64,000 nucleotides of DNA from Inquilinus limosus (lineage in GTDB: Bacteria; Pseudomonadota; Alphaproteobacteria; DSM-16000; Inquilinaceae), in assembly GCF_002195995.1 (NCBI RefSeq), contig NZ_NHON01000011.1, forward strand, positions 12,823 through 76,822, written 5' to 3'. How positions within the stretch are numbered: the stretch's first letter is position 1; every line of letters begins with the position of its first letter. The position numbers were made by a program, and so were the translations under genes. Below are positions 16,474-25,353 of this stretch, piece after piece. A model generated the notes under the pieces. The model saw only the letters and a list, made by a program, of their open reading frames with translations, did no database searches and had not been told where the DNA came from.

Positions 16474-17727
16474 TTAAGAGCCATAGCGGCGCTGCGCCTC
16501 GATCGCCAAGCCGACGCCGACGGCGCCGAAGCTGTCTCCCTCCACCACCCGGGCGGACGGCGCCTCGGCCAGTGCCGCGGCGCGGAAGGCCGGCAGCAGG
16601 GCCGAGCCGCCGGTCAGGAACACGGCGTCCAGTCGGTCCGGCGTCAGGCCCGCCGCCTGGATGCACCGACGGATCAGTGCCGACAGCCGGGCGACGGCGT
16701 CGCCGATCGCGGCGTCCAGCACCGCCCGGCCGGCGCGCAGCCCCAGCTTGGGCTCGACCAGCCGCAGGTCGATCACGGTCGGATCCTTGTCGCCGAGCGC
16801 GATCTTCGCCGCCTCGACCCGCAGCGCCAGGCTGTGGCCGAGATTGCCCTCCAGCACCCGCAGCAGCCGGTCGAACTTCTCCGGCGCGCGCGATTCGCGG
16901 CGCACGTCGCGCACCTCCGCCACCACCTTGGGGGCGTAGAGCGCGTTGATCCGGCTCCAGGTCGCCAGCATGTGGAAGTAGCGGCTGGGCGCCACCGCGC
17001 CCTGGCGCTTCATCTTGGTGCCCATGCCCAGCGCCGGCATCACCGTGGCCAGGCTGAACAGCCGGTCGACATCGGTGCCGCCCAGCCGGATGCCGTCATT
17101 GGCCAGGATGTCGCCCGCCCGGTCGGGCAGAGCCTTGCGCCGCGGCCCCAGCCGGACGACCGAGATGTCGGAGGTGCCGCCGCCGATATCGACGATCAGC
17201 GCCACCTCCTCCCGGTCCAGCCCGGCCTCGTAGGTGCGGGCGGCGGCGATCGGCTCGTATTCGAAGGACACCTCGGCGAAGCCGGCCTCGCGCGCGATCG
17301 CCTCCAGCGTGTCCTGGGCTTTGCTGTCGCCGGCCGGGTCGTCGTCGACGAAATGAACCGGCCGGCCATGCACCACCCGCTCCAGCGCGTGGCCGCAGGC
17401 GGCCTCGGCCCGCGCCTTCATCTCGGCCAGGAAGATGCCGATCACCTGCTTGAAGCCGATGCGCTCGCGCCCGACCCAGGTGTCCTCCTCGATCAGCGAG
17501 GTGCCCAGCACCGACTTGATCGAGCGCATCAGCCGGCCGTCCAGGCTCTCGACATAGGAATCGACGGCGGAGCGGCCGAAACGCGGCGCGCCGCCGACCA
17601 GGTCGAACCAGATCGCGCTGGGCAGCGTGGTGGCCGCCCCCTCCAGCGGCAGCAGCCTTGCGCCCGCGGCGTCGACGATGCCGAGGGTCGAATTCGAGGT
17701 GCCGAAATCCAGGCCGCAGACCGCCAT
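16474..17727 (-). CDS. Hsp70 family protein, YegD-like
   Basis: A 417-aa protein consisting of an Hsp70/actin-type nucleotide-binding domain without the usual substrate-binding domain. Phosphate-1 motif: GLDFGTSNSTLGI. Phosphate-2: ALIVDIGGGTSDISVVRL. Adenosine motif: AVFLTGGSALLPAFRAA. YEPIAAARTYEAGL matches the connect region. Length and lack of a C-terminal lid match YegD, whose role is poorly known and may be chaperone-like. It is divergent from the LuxR gene with 263 bp between. A small stem (AGCCCCG / CGGGGCT, 17753-17778) lies in its leader. Confidence 0.85.
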   Translation of the reverse strand: MAVCGLDFGTSNSTLGIVDAAGARLLPLEGAATTLPSAIWFDLVGGAPRFGRSAVDSYVESLDGRLMRSIKSVLGTSLIEEDTWVGRERIGFKQVIGIFLAEMKARAEAACGHALERVVHGRPVHFVDDDPAGDSKAQDTLEAIAREAGFAEVSFEYEPIAAARTYEAGLDREEVALIVDIGGGTSDISVVRLGPRRKALPDRAGDILANDGIRLGGTDVDRLFSLATVMPALGMGTKMKRQGAVAPSRYFHMLATWSRINALYAPKVVAEVRDVRRESRAPEKFDRLLRVLEGNLGHSLALRVEAAKIALGDKDPTVIDLRLVEPKLGLRAGRAVLDAAIGDAVARLSALIRRCIQAAGLTPDRLDAVFLTGGSALLPAFRAAALAEAPSARVVEGDSFGAVGVGLAIEAQRRYGS

Positions 17728-17990
17728 CTCCGCCTCCGCTCCAACGGCGAAAAGCCCCGGGTCCGGTCGGACGGGGCTGAAAGGGGGCGGGTTTTAGCGC
17801 GGGCGCGGATCTTAGGGAAGAGGCGACATCCGCGCGGATACGCCGCGGCGGCCGGAAGCTCACGATGAAATGTCCGTCAAAATTGCCGCGCTTCCGATAT
17901 ATCATGGCGGCAGAGACGCAGCCCATCGGGGGGATGGATCATGCGAAGCCGTCGATCCCTGGGATCGATTGACGCCGGCCCGGGGTCCCG

Positions 17991-19091
17991 ATGATCGGGG
18001 CAACCCAGCCGGAATTGTTCCGCAGCGTCGAGGCCTTGTTCCTTGATGCCTCGCTCGACCCCGACCTGTGGCCCGCCGCCCTCGGCGCCTTCGCAGAGGC
18101 CGGCGGAAGCGAAGCCTCGCTGTTCATGACGGCGCGCTCGGCCACCCAGCTCGGGGCGCCCTCCGCCGGGTTCGAGGAGATCATCGAGGCGGCCACGGCC
18201 GATGGCTGGCCGCAGCGGAACCCGCGCTTCCCGCGCATCAACGCCCGGACCTGGACCAACTTCGTCTGCGATACCGAGCTGCTGTCCGCCGACGAGATCG
18301 CCCGCGACCCGTTCTACAACGAGCTGCTGCGGCCCTTTGGCCTGAAATGGGCGGCCGGGTCGATCCTGCTCTCGAGCCCCACCCTCGGCCCCGTCGTCCT
18401 GACGCTGGAGCGGGCGCTGGACACCGATCCGTTCACGCCGGCGGAGCTCACTGCCCTCGACTCGCTCCGGCCCTCCTTCGCCCGGGCGGTGCGGCTGGCC
18501 GAGAGCCTCGGCTTCCAAAAACTCGACGGCATGATCGAGGGGTGGGAGGTGGCGGACGTCGCCGGCGCAATTCTCGGCGCCGAGGGCACCGTGCTGCGCA
18601 GCACCGGCGCACTGACGGCGCTGCTCGGCGACGGGCTGGCGCTGCCGGGCGGCCGGCTGGCCGCGATGGCCACCGACGACAACCGGCGGCTGCAGGCCGG
18701 CATCGAAGGCAGCATCCGCCCGGCTGGCGCCGTCGCGGGCGGCCCGATCCCGATCCGGCGGCCGAGCGGGCGGCCGCCGCTGGTGGTCGACATTTCTCCC
18801 CTGCCCCGCGATCGGGCGCTGGTCTTCAACGGCGCCCGGGCGATCGTCCTGATCCGGGACCCTGCCGCGCGCTCGATGTCCGCGGAACGACGGCTGGCGA
18901 CCATGTTCGGCCTGTCCCGCGCGGAAGCCCGGCTCGCCGCGCTGCTCGGCGGCGGCGTGCCGCTGGCCCAGGCCGCGGAGAGGCTGTCGATCCGCTACGA
19001 GACGGCCCGGACCCAGCTGAAATCGATCTTCGTCAAGACGGACACCCATCGGCAGGCCGATCTGGTCGCCCTGTTCGCCCGCTTGAGCTGA
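17991..19091 (+). CDS. LuxR-type helix-turn-helix transcriptional regulator
   Basis: A 366-aa protein. The C-terminal 65 residues form a LuxR-type HTH: LSRAEARLAALLGGGVPLAQAAERLSIRYETARTQLKSIFVKTDTHRQADLVALF. The N-terminal 290 residues are a probable PAS/GAF-like sensing region (AALGAFAEAGGSEASLFM...) of a kind common in alphaproteobacterial LuxR proteins with no acyl-homoserine-lactone-binding motif. The ligand is unknown. The start at 17991 gives MIGATQPELFRSVEALF. It is divergent from the YegD-like gene and followed after 12 bp by the convergent luciferase-like gene, so it likely stands alone. Confidence 0.85.
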   Translation: MIGATQPELFRSVEALFLDASLDPDLWPAALGAFAEAGGSEASLFMTARSATQLGAPSAGFEEIIEAATADGWPQRNPRFPRINARTWTNFVCDTELLSADEIARDPFYNELLRPFGLKWAAGSILLSSPTLGPVVLTLERALDTDPFTPAELTALDSLRPSFARAVRLAESLGFQKLDGMIEGWEVADVAGAILGAEGTVLRSTGALTALLGDGLALPGGRLAAMATDDNRRLQAGIEGSIRPAGAVAGGPIPIRRPSGRPPLVVDISPLPRDRALVFNGARAIVLIRDPAARSMSAERRLATMFGLSRAEARLAALLGGGVPLAQAAERLSIRYETARTQLKSIFVKTDTHRQADLVALFARLS

Positions 19092-19103
19092 TGCCGGTGC
19101 GGC

Positions 19104-20117
19104 TCAGCCCGCCTGCAGCCCGAACGCCTCCGCCACCAGCTCGTAGGAGCGCAGCCGGGCGGCGTGGTCGTGGATCATGCTGGTGATCATCACCTCGCTG
19201 GCCAGGGTCTCGCCGGCCAGCCGCTCGATCTCGGCCTTCACCGTCTCCGGCGTGCCGACGATCTGGTTGCGGCGGGCGTTCTCGGCGACGCGCTTCTCCT
19301 CCGCCGTGTAGGGGTAGGCCAGCGCCTCCTCCGGGCTCGGCAGCAGGCCCGGCCGGTTGGTGCGCAGCCGCACCCAGGACAGCTGGTGCGGCGCCGCCAG
19401 CCGCTCCGCCTCCGCCGGATCCTCGGCGCAGTAGACCGAGACGGTCAGGATCGAATGCGGCGCCCGCATCGCCGCCGAGGGCTGGAAGTTGGTGCGGTAC
19501 AGATGCATCGCCGGCATCGTGTATTGCGGGCTGAAATGATGGGCGAAGGCGAAGCCACAGCCGATCCGGGCGGCGAAGCGGGCGCCGAACTCGCTGGAGC
19601 CGAGCATCCAGACCGGCGGCAGCGGCACATCCTCCGGCACCGCGTGGACATTGCGGAAGGCATGGTCCGACGGGAAGGTGCCGTCGGCGAAGGCGCGCAG
19701 CTCGGCATATTGCTCGGGGAAATCGTTGGCGATGACCGCTTCCTGCGAGCGCCGCATCGCCAGCGCCGTCAGCTGGTCCGAGCCCGGGGCGCGGCCGAGG
19801 CCGAGGTCGATCCGGCCCGGATGCAGCGCCTCCAGCATCTTGAAGGCCTCGACCACCCGCAGCGGTGCGTGGTTCGGCAGCATCACCCCGCCGGAGCCGA
19901 CGCGGATCCGATCCGTCACCTGGGCGACATGGCCGATCAGGATCTCGGGCGCGGTCGAGGCCACGCCGGGGATCGAATGGTGCTCGGCCACCCAGTAGCG
20001 GATGAAGCCCAGCCGATCCGTCAGCCGGGCGAGGTCGAGCGAGTTGCGGACCGCCTGCCCCGTCGGGGAGCCTGAGGCGATCGGCGCGAGGTCGAGGACC
20101 GAGAGGGGCAGAGTCAT
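19104..20117 (-). CDS. LLM-class flavin-dependent oxidoreductase (luciferase-like, YhbW-like)
   Basis: A 337-aa TIM-barrel flavin monooxygenase-like protein. Family motifs are LSVLDLAPIASGSP (N terminus), YWVAEHHSIPGVASTAPEILIG, IRVGSGGVMLPNHAPLRVVEAFKMLEALHPGRIDLGLGRAPG, and VWMLGSSEFGARFAA. This matches the YhbW/'MsnO8' type LLM group. It is probably an FMNH2-dependent monooxygenase; the substrate is unknown. It ends 12 bp from the end of the LuxR gene, convergent. It may be transcribed from the 20.1-20.5 kb gap. Confidence 0.9.
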   Translation of the reverse strand: MTLPLSVLDLAPIASGSPTGQAVRNSLDLARLTDRLGFIRYWVAEHHSIPGVASTAPEILIGHVAQVTDRIRVGSGGVMLPNHAPLRVVEAFKMLEALHPGRIDLGLGRAPGSDQLTALAMRRSQEAVIANDFPEQYAELRAFADGTFPSDHAFRNVHAVPEDVPLPPVWMLGSSEFGARFAARIGCGFAFAHHFSPQYTMPAMHLYRTNFQPSAAMRAPHSILTVSVYCAEDPAEAERLAAPHQLSWVRLRTNRPGLLPSPEEALAYPYTAEEKRVAENARRNQIVGTPETVKAEIERLAGETLASEVMITSMIHDHAARLRSYELVAEAFGLQAG

Positions 20118-20358
20118 TCCTTCAACTTTGGCGGCCGCCGCTTCGGTTCAAGCCCAGGCCCGATCGCATATCGCTGCGCCGGCCGCATGGCGGTCATCCG
20201 CCGCGGATGCCGGACGGGTCTGGACAGGCGCGAGACTCGGGCCGGCGGCGATTTCCGGATTCCTTCTTTACGGGCCGCGGGCCTAGGACAGCCGCCCCGG
20301 AACCGGAGCAACAGAGAGGAAGCCCGAACACGCCCCCGCCGCGCCATCATCCGCGACT

Positions 20359-20507
20359 GGATGGCCCTGCCCCGTGAGCAGCGGCATTCGGTGGAGCAGG
20401 CCAGCGCCTTCGCCGTGCGGGCAGTCCGATCGCATGATTTCCGCTGCGCCGGCGACCGATCGGCCCGGATCCTGGCCTGGCTGCGGCCCCGCATCGGCCG
20501 GCCCTGA
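20359..20507 (+). CDS. possible small hypothetical protein
   Basis: The frame gives 49 residues from an ATG: MALPREQRHSVEQASAF, then AVRAVRSHDFRCAGDRSARILAWLRPRIGRP. The amphipathic, protein-like composition and the convergent position with agmatinase make it a plausible short gene. The same frame stays open upstream to 20187, and an AGAGAGGAAG sequence near 20311 suggests the true start could be earlier (RDWMALP...), but no good start codon lies there. No function is recognised. Confidence 0.35.
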
Positions 20508-20516
20508 CCCGATGTC

Positions 20517-21482
20517 TCAGGCCGAGGCCCCTGCCCCGCGGCGCGCCGCCACGCCGGGCGCGAGGACGCAGAGCAGCTCGAACATCAGCGTCGCCCCGGT
20601 CACGGCGGTGAGGCCGGAGGGGTCGAAGGGCGGCGACACCTCGACCAGGTCGGCGCCGACCAGGTCCAGCCCGGCCAGGCGGCGCACCATGCGCTGGGCC
20701 TCGCGCGTGGTGATGCCGCCGATCTCCGGCGTGCCGGTGCCCGGCGCCATCGACGGGTCGAGGGCGTCGATGTCGAAGGTGACATAGGCGGGCTGGTCGC
20801 CGAGAATCTCCAGCGCCTCGTCCATCACATCGTCCGGCCCGCGGCGGTCGAACTCCTCGATGAAGATCATGCGGATGCCGGAGGCCTTGGCGAAATCATA
20901 GTTGCCGGCATCGGAGATCGAACCGCGCAGCCCGATCTGGACCATCCGCCTCGGGTCGAGCAGCCCCTCCTCGATCGCCCGGCGGAACGGCGTGCCGTGG
21001 TTGTAGCGGTTGCCGAAGAAGCCCTCATACGTGTCGGAATGGGCGTCGAACTGGATCAGCCCGACCGGCCGGCCCGTCGCCAGGCCGCGCAGGATCGGCA
21101 GCGATACCAGATGGTCCCCGCCGGCCGAGAGCGGCACCGCGCCGGCCCGGTGCAGGTCAGCGTAGAAGCCGGTGATCGACTCCAGCGACTTTTCCAGGCT
21201 GATCGGGTCGACCGGCGCGTCGCCGCAATCCGCGACCCGCACCAGGTCATAGGGCGAGACGCCGGTGACGTGATGCACCCGGCGCATCAGGCTGGACTGG
21301 TTGCGCAGTTCGCGCGGGCCGTGCCGCGTCCCGGGGCGGTTGGTCACCCCGCCGTCGAAGGGCACGCCGACCAGGGCGATGTCGACCTCCGCCGGGGTCG
21401 CCAGCGGCAGCCGCATGAAGGTCGGGATGCCGGCGAAGCGCGGCACCTGGCTGGAATCCAATGGCTCGAACTTGCCCGCCAA
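20517..21482 (-). CDS. speB: agmatinase (ureohydrolase family)
   Basis: A 321-aa manganese enzyme that splits agmatine into putrescine and urea. The metal-binding motifs are intact: SAGGDHLVSLPILRG, LIQFDAHSDTYEG and YVTFDIDALDPSMAPGTGTPEIGG. The start is a TTG at 21482 with a strong GGGAGGGA upstream; no ATG is better placed. It is directly downstream of a glutamine-synthetase-family gene on the same strand (58-bp gap), which suggests one polyamine transcript. Guanidinobutyrase or guanidinopropionase activity is possible, since these enzymes share all motifs. Confidence 0.88.
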   Translation of the reverse strand: MAGKFEPLDSSQVPRFAGIPTFMRLPLATPAEVDIALVGVPFDGGVTNRPGTRHGPRELRNQSSLMRRVHHVTGVSPYDLVRVADCGDAPVDPISLEKSLESITGFYADLHRAGAVPLSAGGDHLVSLPILRGLATGRPVGLIQFDAHSDTYEGFFGNRYNHGTPFRRAIEEGLLDPRRMVQIGLRGSISDAGNYDFAKASGIRMIFIEEFDRRGPDDVMDEALEILGDQPAYVTFDIDALDPSMAPGTGTPEIGGITTREAQRMVRRLAGLDLVGADLVEVSPPFDPSGLTAVTGATLMFELLCVLAPGVAARRGAGASA

Positions 21483-21540
21483 GGCTCCCTCCCGATCGTG
21501 CCTGCCCGCCCCGGCGCAAGTCCGGAGCGGGCGGCCAGGC

Positions 21541-22881
21541 TCAGACGTTCAGCAGCAGGTTCTCGCGCTCCCAGGAGCTGATGACGCGGTGATAGGCGTC
21601 GTACTCCTTGTTCTTCACCCACCACACTGCGTCGACCAGCTTCTCGCCCAGCACCTCACGCAGCGGGCGGGAGGCGGAGAACTTGTTGAGGCTGTCATAG
21701 AGGTGGCGCGGCAGGGTGAAGGCCAGGCGCTTGGCCGAGCCCTCGACCGGGTTCGACGGCTGCATCTCGTTGACGATGCCGAGATAGCCGCAGGCCAGCG
21801 AGGCCGCGAACATCAGGTAGGGGTTGCAGTCGGCGCCCGCCACGCGGTTCTCGACCCGCTTGGCCTGCGGCTCGTCGATCGGCACGCGGAATCCGACGGT
21901 GCGGTTGTCCATGCCCCAATGGACGTTGATCGGCGCGTCGCTCTCGGGGTCGAGGCGGCGGTAGGAGTTCACGTTGGGCGCGAACAGCGGCATCGCCGCC
22001 GGCACGAATTTCTGCAGGCCCGCGATATAGGCCAGGAACAGGTCGCTGTTCCCGCCTTCCTTGGTGGCGAACAGGTTCCGGCCGGTCTTGGCGTCGTTCA
22101 CGCTCTGATGCAGATGCATCGCGCTGCCGGGCTCGTTCTGCAGCGGCTTGGCCATGAAGGTGGCGTAGACGTCGTGGCGCATCGCCGTCTCGCGCACCGT
22201 GCGCTTGAAGATCAGCACCTGGTCGGCGAGCTCGAGCGGGTCGCCGTGGTTGAAATTGATCTCGATCTGGGCGGCACCCGCCTCATGCGCCAGGGTGTCG
22301 ACGTCGAGGCCCATCGCCTCGCAATGGTCGTAGATCTCCTCGAAGATCGGGTCGAACTCGTTGACCGCGTCGATGCCGTAGGACTGGCGCCCGGTCTCCG
22401 GCCGGCCCGACCGGCCGATCGGCGGCTCCAGCGGATAGTCGGGGTCGATGTTCTTCTTGACCAGGTAGAATTCGAGCTCGGGCGCCACCAGCGGCTTCCA
22501 GCCCTTCTCCTCGTACAGCTTCAGCACCCGTCGCAGCACGTGGCGGCAGGACAGCTCGCACGGGCTGCCGTCGACATATTCCGCGTCGCAGATCACCTGC
22601 GCCGTCGGCTCCTCGTACCAGGGGACGATGCGGATCGTCTCGCGGTCCGGCACCATGTAGATGTCGATGTCGGCGGCGTTGGTGACGTCGTCGTCGGGGT
22701 AGTCCCCGGTCACCGTCTGCATGAAGATCGATTCCGGGATCCGCATCCCGCGGGTCTTCAAACCCTTGATGAACTTGTCGTCGGGGAGGATCTTGCCCCG
22801 GGCGATCCCGTTGATGTCCGGGACCAGGCACTCGACTTCGGTCACGCCATGGTCGTGAATGAAGTCCACGAGTTTTTGCAT
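21541..22881 (-). CDS. glutamine-synthetase-family ligase, gamma-glutamylputrescine synthetase-like
   Basis: A 446-aa protein of the GlnA-like fold. Motifs are EVECLVPDINGIARGKILP (N terminus), PELEFYLV (first metal site), AGAAQIEINFNHGDPLELADQ, GSAMHLHQSVND, and NRVAGADCNPYLMFAASLACGYLGI. This pattern belongs to PuuA-type glutamate-polyamine ligases rather than true GlnA: there is no adenylylation site and the protein is shorter. It would join glutamate to putrescine with ATP. It is divergent from a second family member (start about 205 bp away), co-directional with speB, and in the same window as PuuB, completing two steps of the Puu route. Confidence 0.85.
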   Translation of the reverse strand: MQKLVDFIHDHGVTEVECLVPDINGIARGKILPDDKFIKGLKTRGMRIPESIFMQTVTGDYPDDDVTNAADIDIYMVPDRETIRIVPWYEEPTAQVICDAEYVDGSPCELSCRHVLRRVLKLYEEKGWKPLVAPELEFYLVKKNIDPDYPLEPPIGRSGRPETGRQSYGIDAVNEFDPIFEEIYDHCEAMGLDVDTLAHEAGAAQIEINFNHGDPLELADQVLIFKRTVRETAMRHDVYATFMAKPLQNEPGSAMHLHQSVNDAKTGRNLFATKEGGNSDLFLAYIAGLQKFVPAAMPLFAPNVNSYRRLDPESDAPINVHWGMDNRTVGFRVPIDEPQAKRVENRVAGADCNPYLMFAASLACGYLGIVNEMQPSNPVEGSAKRLAFTLPRHLYDSLNKFSASRPLREVLGEKLVDAVWWVKNKEYDAYHRVISSWERENLLLNV

Positions 22882-23086
22882 AAAATCATGGTCAGCCCCT
22901 TTAGGCGGACCCCGCTTCTCGTTTCATCTGCGTCCCCACCATACCCGAGCCCCCCGGGGGGCTGGGAAGGGGGGACGGACGGAAGCCGCGGTGGTTCGCA
23001 GGCATGGCCGCTCCGACTCGGCCCGGCTTGACAGTTTCGGGTCGGCTGCGAGGATGAGGGCTTCGTGGCAACAATTGCGTGACCAA

Positions 23087-24457
23087 ATGCATGAACGCAC
23101 ATCGAACGACATCGTAAGGAATTTCCGCGCGCAATTTCCTGATATCACGCACATCGACGCCCTGGTCTGCGACATGTGCGGCGTCCTGCGCGGCAAGAAG
23201 GTCCCCGTCGCCGCGCTCGACAAGATCTTCCGCGACGGCCTGACCTTCCCCGGCTCCCTCTTCGCCACCGACATCACCGGCGAAACGGTCGAAGCGACCG
23301 GCCTCGGCTTCGCCGACGGCGACGCGGACCGCGACTGCTTCCCCGTCCCGCACACCCTCGACCCGGTGCCGTGGCTGTCGCGCCCGACCGGCCAGGTGCT
23401 GCTGGCGATGCGGGACCTCGACGGCTCCCCCTTCTTCGCCGATCCGCGCACCGTCCTGGCCAATATCGTCCAGCGCCTGCGCGACGACGGGCTGCACCCG
23501 GTGGTGGCAGTGGAGCTGGAGTTCTACCTGGTCGACCGCAAGCGTGGCGAGGACGGCCGGCCGCGGCCGCCGATGTCGCCGATCAGCGGCAAGCGCCAGG
23601 ACACCACCCAGGTCTACGGCATCGACGAGCTGTACGATTTCAACGACCTGCTGCACGAGATCTACGACACCTGCGTGGCGCAGGGCATCCCGGTCGACAG
23701 CCTGGTCTCGGAATACGCGCCGGGGCAGTACGAGATCAATCTGCGCCATGTCGCCGACCCGCTCGAGGCCTGCGACGACGCCATCCTGTTCAAGCGGGTG
23801 GTCAAGTCGGTCGCTGCCAAGCACGGGGTCGAGGCGACCTTCATGGCGAAGCCCTATCCCGACCAGGCCGGCAGCGGCTTCCACATCCATATGAGCCTGC
23901 TGGACGCGGCCGGCACCAGCCTGTTCGCCGCGGACGACCCGCACGGCACCCCGATGCTGCGCCACGCCATCGGCGGCCTCGGCGCCACCATGGCGGAGGG
24001 CATGGCGGTGTTCGCCCAGAACCAGAACGCCTTCCGCCGCTTCCAGCCGAACTCCTACGTGCCGCACGCGCCGACCTGGGCCGCCAACAACCGCAGCGTG
24101 TCGCTGCGCATCCCGCCGGGCAAGCCGAAGGACCGCCGGGTCGAGCACCGCGTCGCCGGCGCCGACAGCAACCCCTATCTGGTGGTCGCGGCGGTGCTGG
24201 CCGGGGCGCATCACGGCATCAAGCGGCAGATCGATCCGGGCCCGCCGATCTCGGGCAACGCCTATGACAAGATCGAGCCGACGCTGACCTCGTCCTGGAT
24301 CGTGGCGCTGGAGCAGCTCGACGGCTCGGCCTTCTTCAACGAGTATTTCGGCCGCCGCTTCCTCGACATCTACCTGGCCCTGAAATGGGCCGAGCGGGAC
24401 AAGTTCTTCTCCCAGATCAGCCAGCTCGAATACGACTGGTACCTGAGCAAGGTCTGA
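23087..24457 (+). CDS. second glutamine-synthetase-family ligase (PuuA-like)
   Basis: A 456-aa paralogue of the divergent neighbour. Motifs are IDALVCDMCGVLRGKKVP, AVELEFYLVDRKRG, YAPGQYEINLRHV, GSGFHIHMSLLD, RIPPGKPKDRRVEHRVAGADSNPYLVVAAVLAG and QLEYDWYLSKV at the end. These fit gamma-glutamylpolyamine synthetases. Two in-frame starts exist, 23054 (MRASWQQ) and 23087 (MHERTSN); the second is chosen because conservation starts soon after, but neither has a strong site. The substrate may differ from the neighbour's (for example a longer polyamine or ethanolamine). A family B palindromic repeat begins 2 bp after the stop. Confidence 0.85.
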   Translation: MHERTSNDIVRNFRAQFPDITHIDALVCDMCGVLRGKKVPVAALDKIFRDGLTFPGSLFATDITGETVEATGLGFADGDADRDCFPVPHTLDPVPWLSRPTGQVLLAMRDLDGSPFFADPRTVLANIVQRLRDDGLHPVVAVELEFYLVDRKRGEDGRPRPPMSPISGKRQDTTQVYGIDELYDFNDLLHEIYDTCVAQGIPVDSLVSEYAPGQYEINLRHVADPLEACDDAILFKRVVKSVAAKHGVEATFMAKPYPDQAGSGFHIHMSLLDAAGTSLFAADDPHGTPMLRHAIGGLGATMAEGMAVFAQNQNAFRRFQPNSYVPHAPTWAANNRSVSLRIPPGKPKDRRVEHRVAGADSNPYLVVAAVLAGAHHGIKRQIDPGPPISGNAYDKIEPTLTSSWIVALEQLDGSAFFNEYFGRRFLDIYLALKWAERDKFFSQISQLEYDWYLSKV

Positions 24458-24458
24458 A

Positions 24459-24599
24459 AGACCGTTTGGAAATGCGCTGGCGTGAGTCGGCTGGCGGTGG
24501 TTTCGAGAACCGGCGCGCAGCGGACGTTTGGGTCCGTGAGCACCGGAAGCGGAGAAACCGCCGCCAGACGGCCGCGCCAGTAGCATTTCCAAACGGTCT
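24459..24599. repeat. palindromic dispersed repeat, family B, copy 2
   Basis: A 141-bp unit in opposite orientation to the copy at 531-668. It opens AGACCGTTTGGAAATGCG and closes GCATTTCCAAACGGTCT, so the outer stem pairs perfectly although its sequence differs from that of copy 1 (GGCCGCTT / AAGCGGCC). The inner core (TTTCTCCGCTTCCGGTGC on the other strand) is shared. It lies between two convergent genes, immediately after both stop codons. Confidence 0.85.
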
Positions 24600-24607
24600 C
24601 TGAGGGA

Positions 24608-25159
24608 TCAGGCCCTGCGGCGCTCCTGGATGGTTTCAGCCGGCCGGGAGCGCCGCTTCGGCGCCTCCTCCCGCAGGTCCGCCGCGCCGCGCTGGCGCTT
24701 GGTGGCGCCCTTCCGCTCCGGCACGTGGATATCCAGCAGCTCCTCGAGTCGCTCCTCATTGCCGGCGGTCATCTCCGCCCGGGTGGCGAAGGCCAGCTCC
24801 CGCGCCTCGTTCTCGCCCAGCTGGGCCACGGAGTATTTCTTCTGGCGGCGCACGCCCTCCTGGGTCCAGTAGGCGGTCCAGAATGCCGAGGTCCCGCCGG
24901 GACGGACATAGCGCGCGACGCCGGGGACCCCGTGCGGCGTGTTCCGGCGCGGCAGCAGCCGGGTCCGCAGCGACCGGATCTCCTGATGCTCCAGCAGATG
25001 CGCCAGCGCGAAGGCGTCGGCGGCGGCCTTCGCCTTGGCCGACGATCCGCCATGGGCCAGGTCCGAGAAGAATTTGCGCGTGTGTTTCCCGGCCACCGAA
25101 TATCGCACAAGCCAACCGAGCATTCGCTTCGCGGGGTTGTCAATTCGGCTGACGCGCAT
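24608..25159 (-). CDS. AP2/ERF-like domain protein with Lys/Arg-rich tail
   Basis: A 183-aa protein not belonging to a metabolic family. The N terminus, VSRIDNPAKRMLGWLVRYSVAGKHTRKFFSDLAHGG followed by AKAAADAFALAHL (residues 3-55), matches by eye the three-strand-plus-helix pattern of bacterial AP2-like domains. A second, looser copy spans about residues 77-130 (GVPGVARYVRPGGTSAFWTAYWT...KYSVAQLGENEARELA). The C-terminal 50 residues are strongly basic (RKGATKRQRG, APKRRSRP), consistent with nucleic-acid binding. Bacterial AP2 domains are known mainly from homing endonucleases and phage DNA-binding proteins; no nuclease motif is seen here. The role is unknown, possibly DNA-binding. Confidence 0.6.
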   Translation of the reverse strand: MRVSRIDNPAKRMLGWLVRYSVAGKHTRKFFSDLAHGGSSAKAKAAADAFALAHLLEHQEIRSLRTRLLPRRNTPHGVPGVARYVRPGGTSAFWTAYWTQEGVRRQKKYSVAQLGENEARELAFATRAEMTAGNEERLEELLDIHVPERKGATKRQRGAADLREEAPKRRSRPAETIQERRRA

Positions 25160-25353
25160 CGAGATCTCCAGGTTGCTGGGCGGATACTGGCACAGCGTGA
25201 TGCTCCTTGGCAGTCATTGTGAGGCACATGAAGCATTTGTATGAATCTCCTCAGCCGGCGACGCGACGTGCCGCCGCAGAGGACAGGAAAACCGGCGGCC
25301 CGGCCCACGACGGCGGCCCGGGCGATGCCGGAGACCCGGATCTGGAGGATTCG

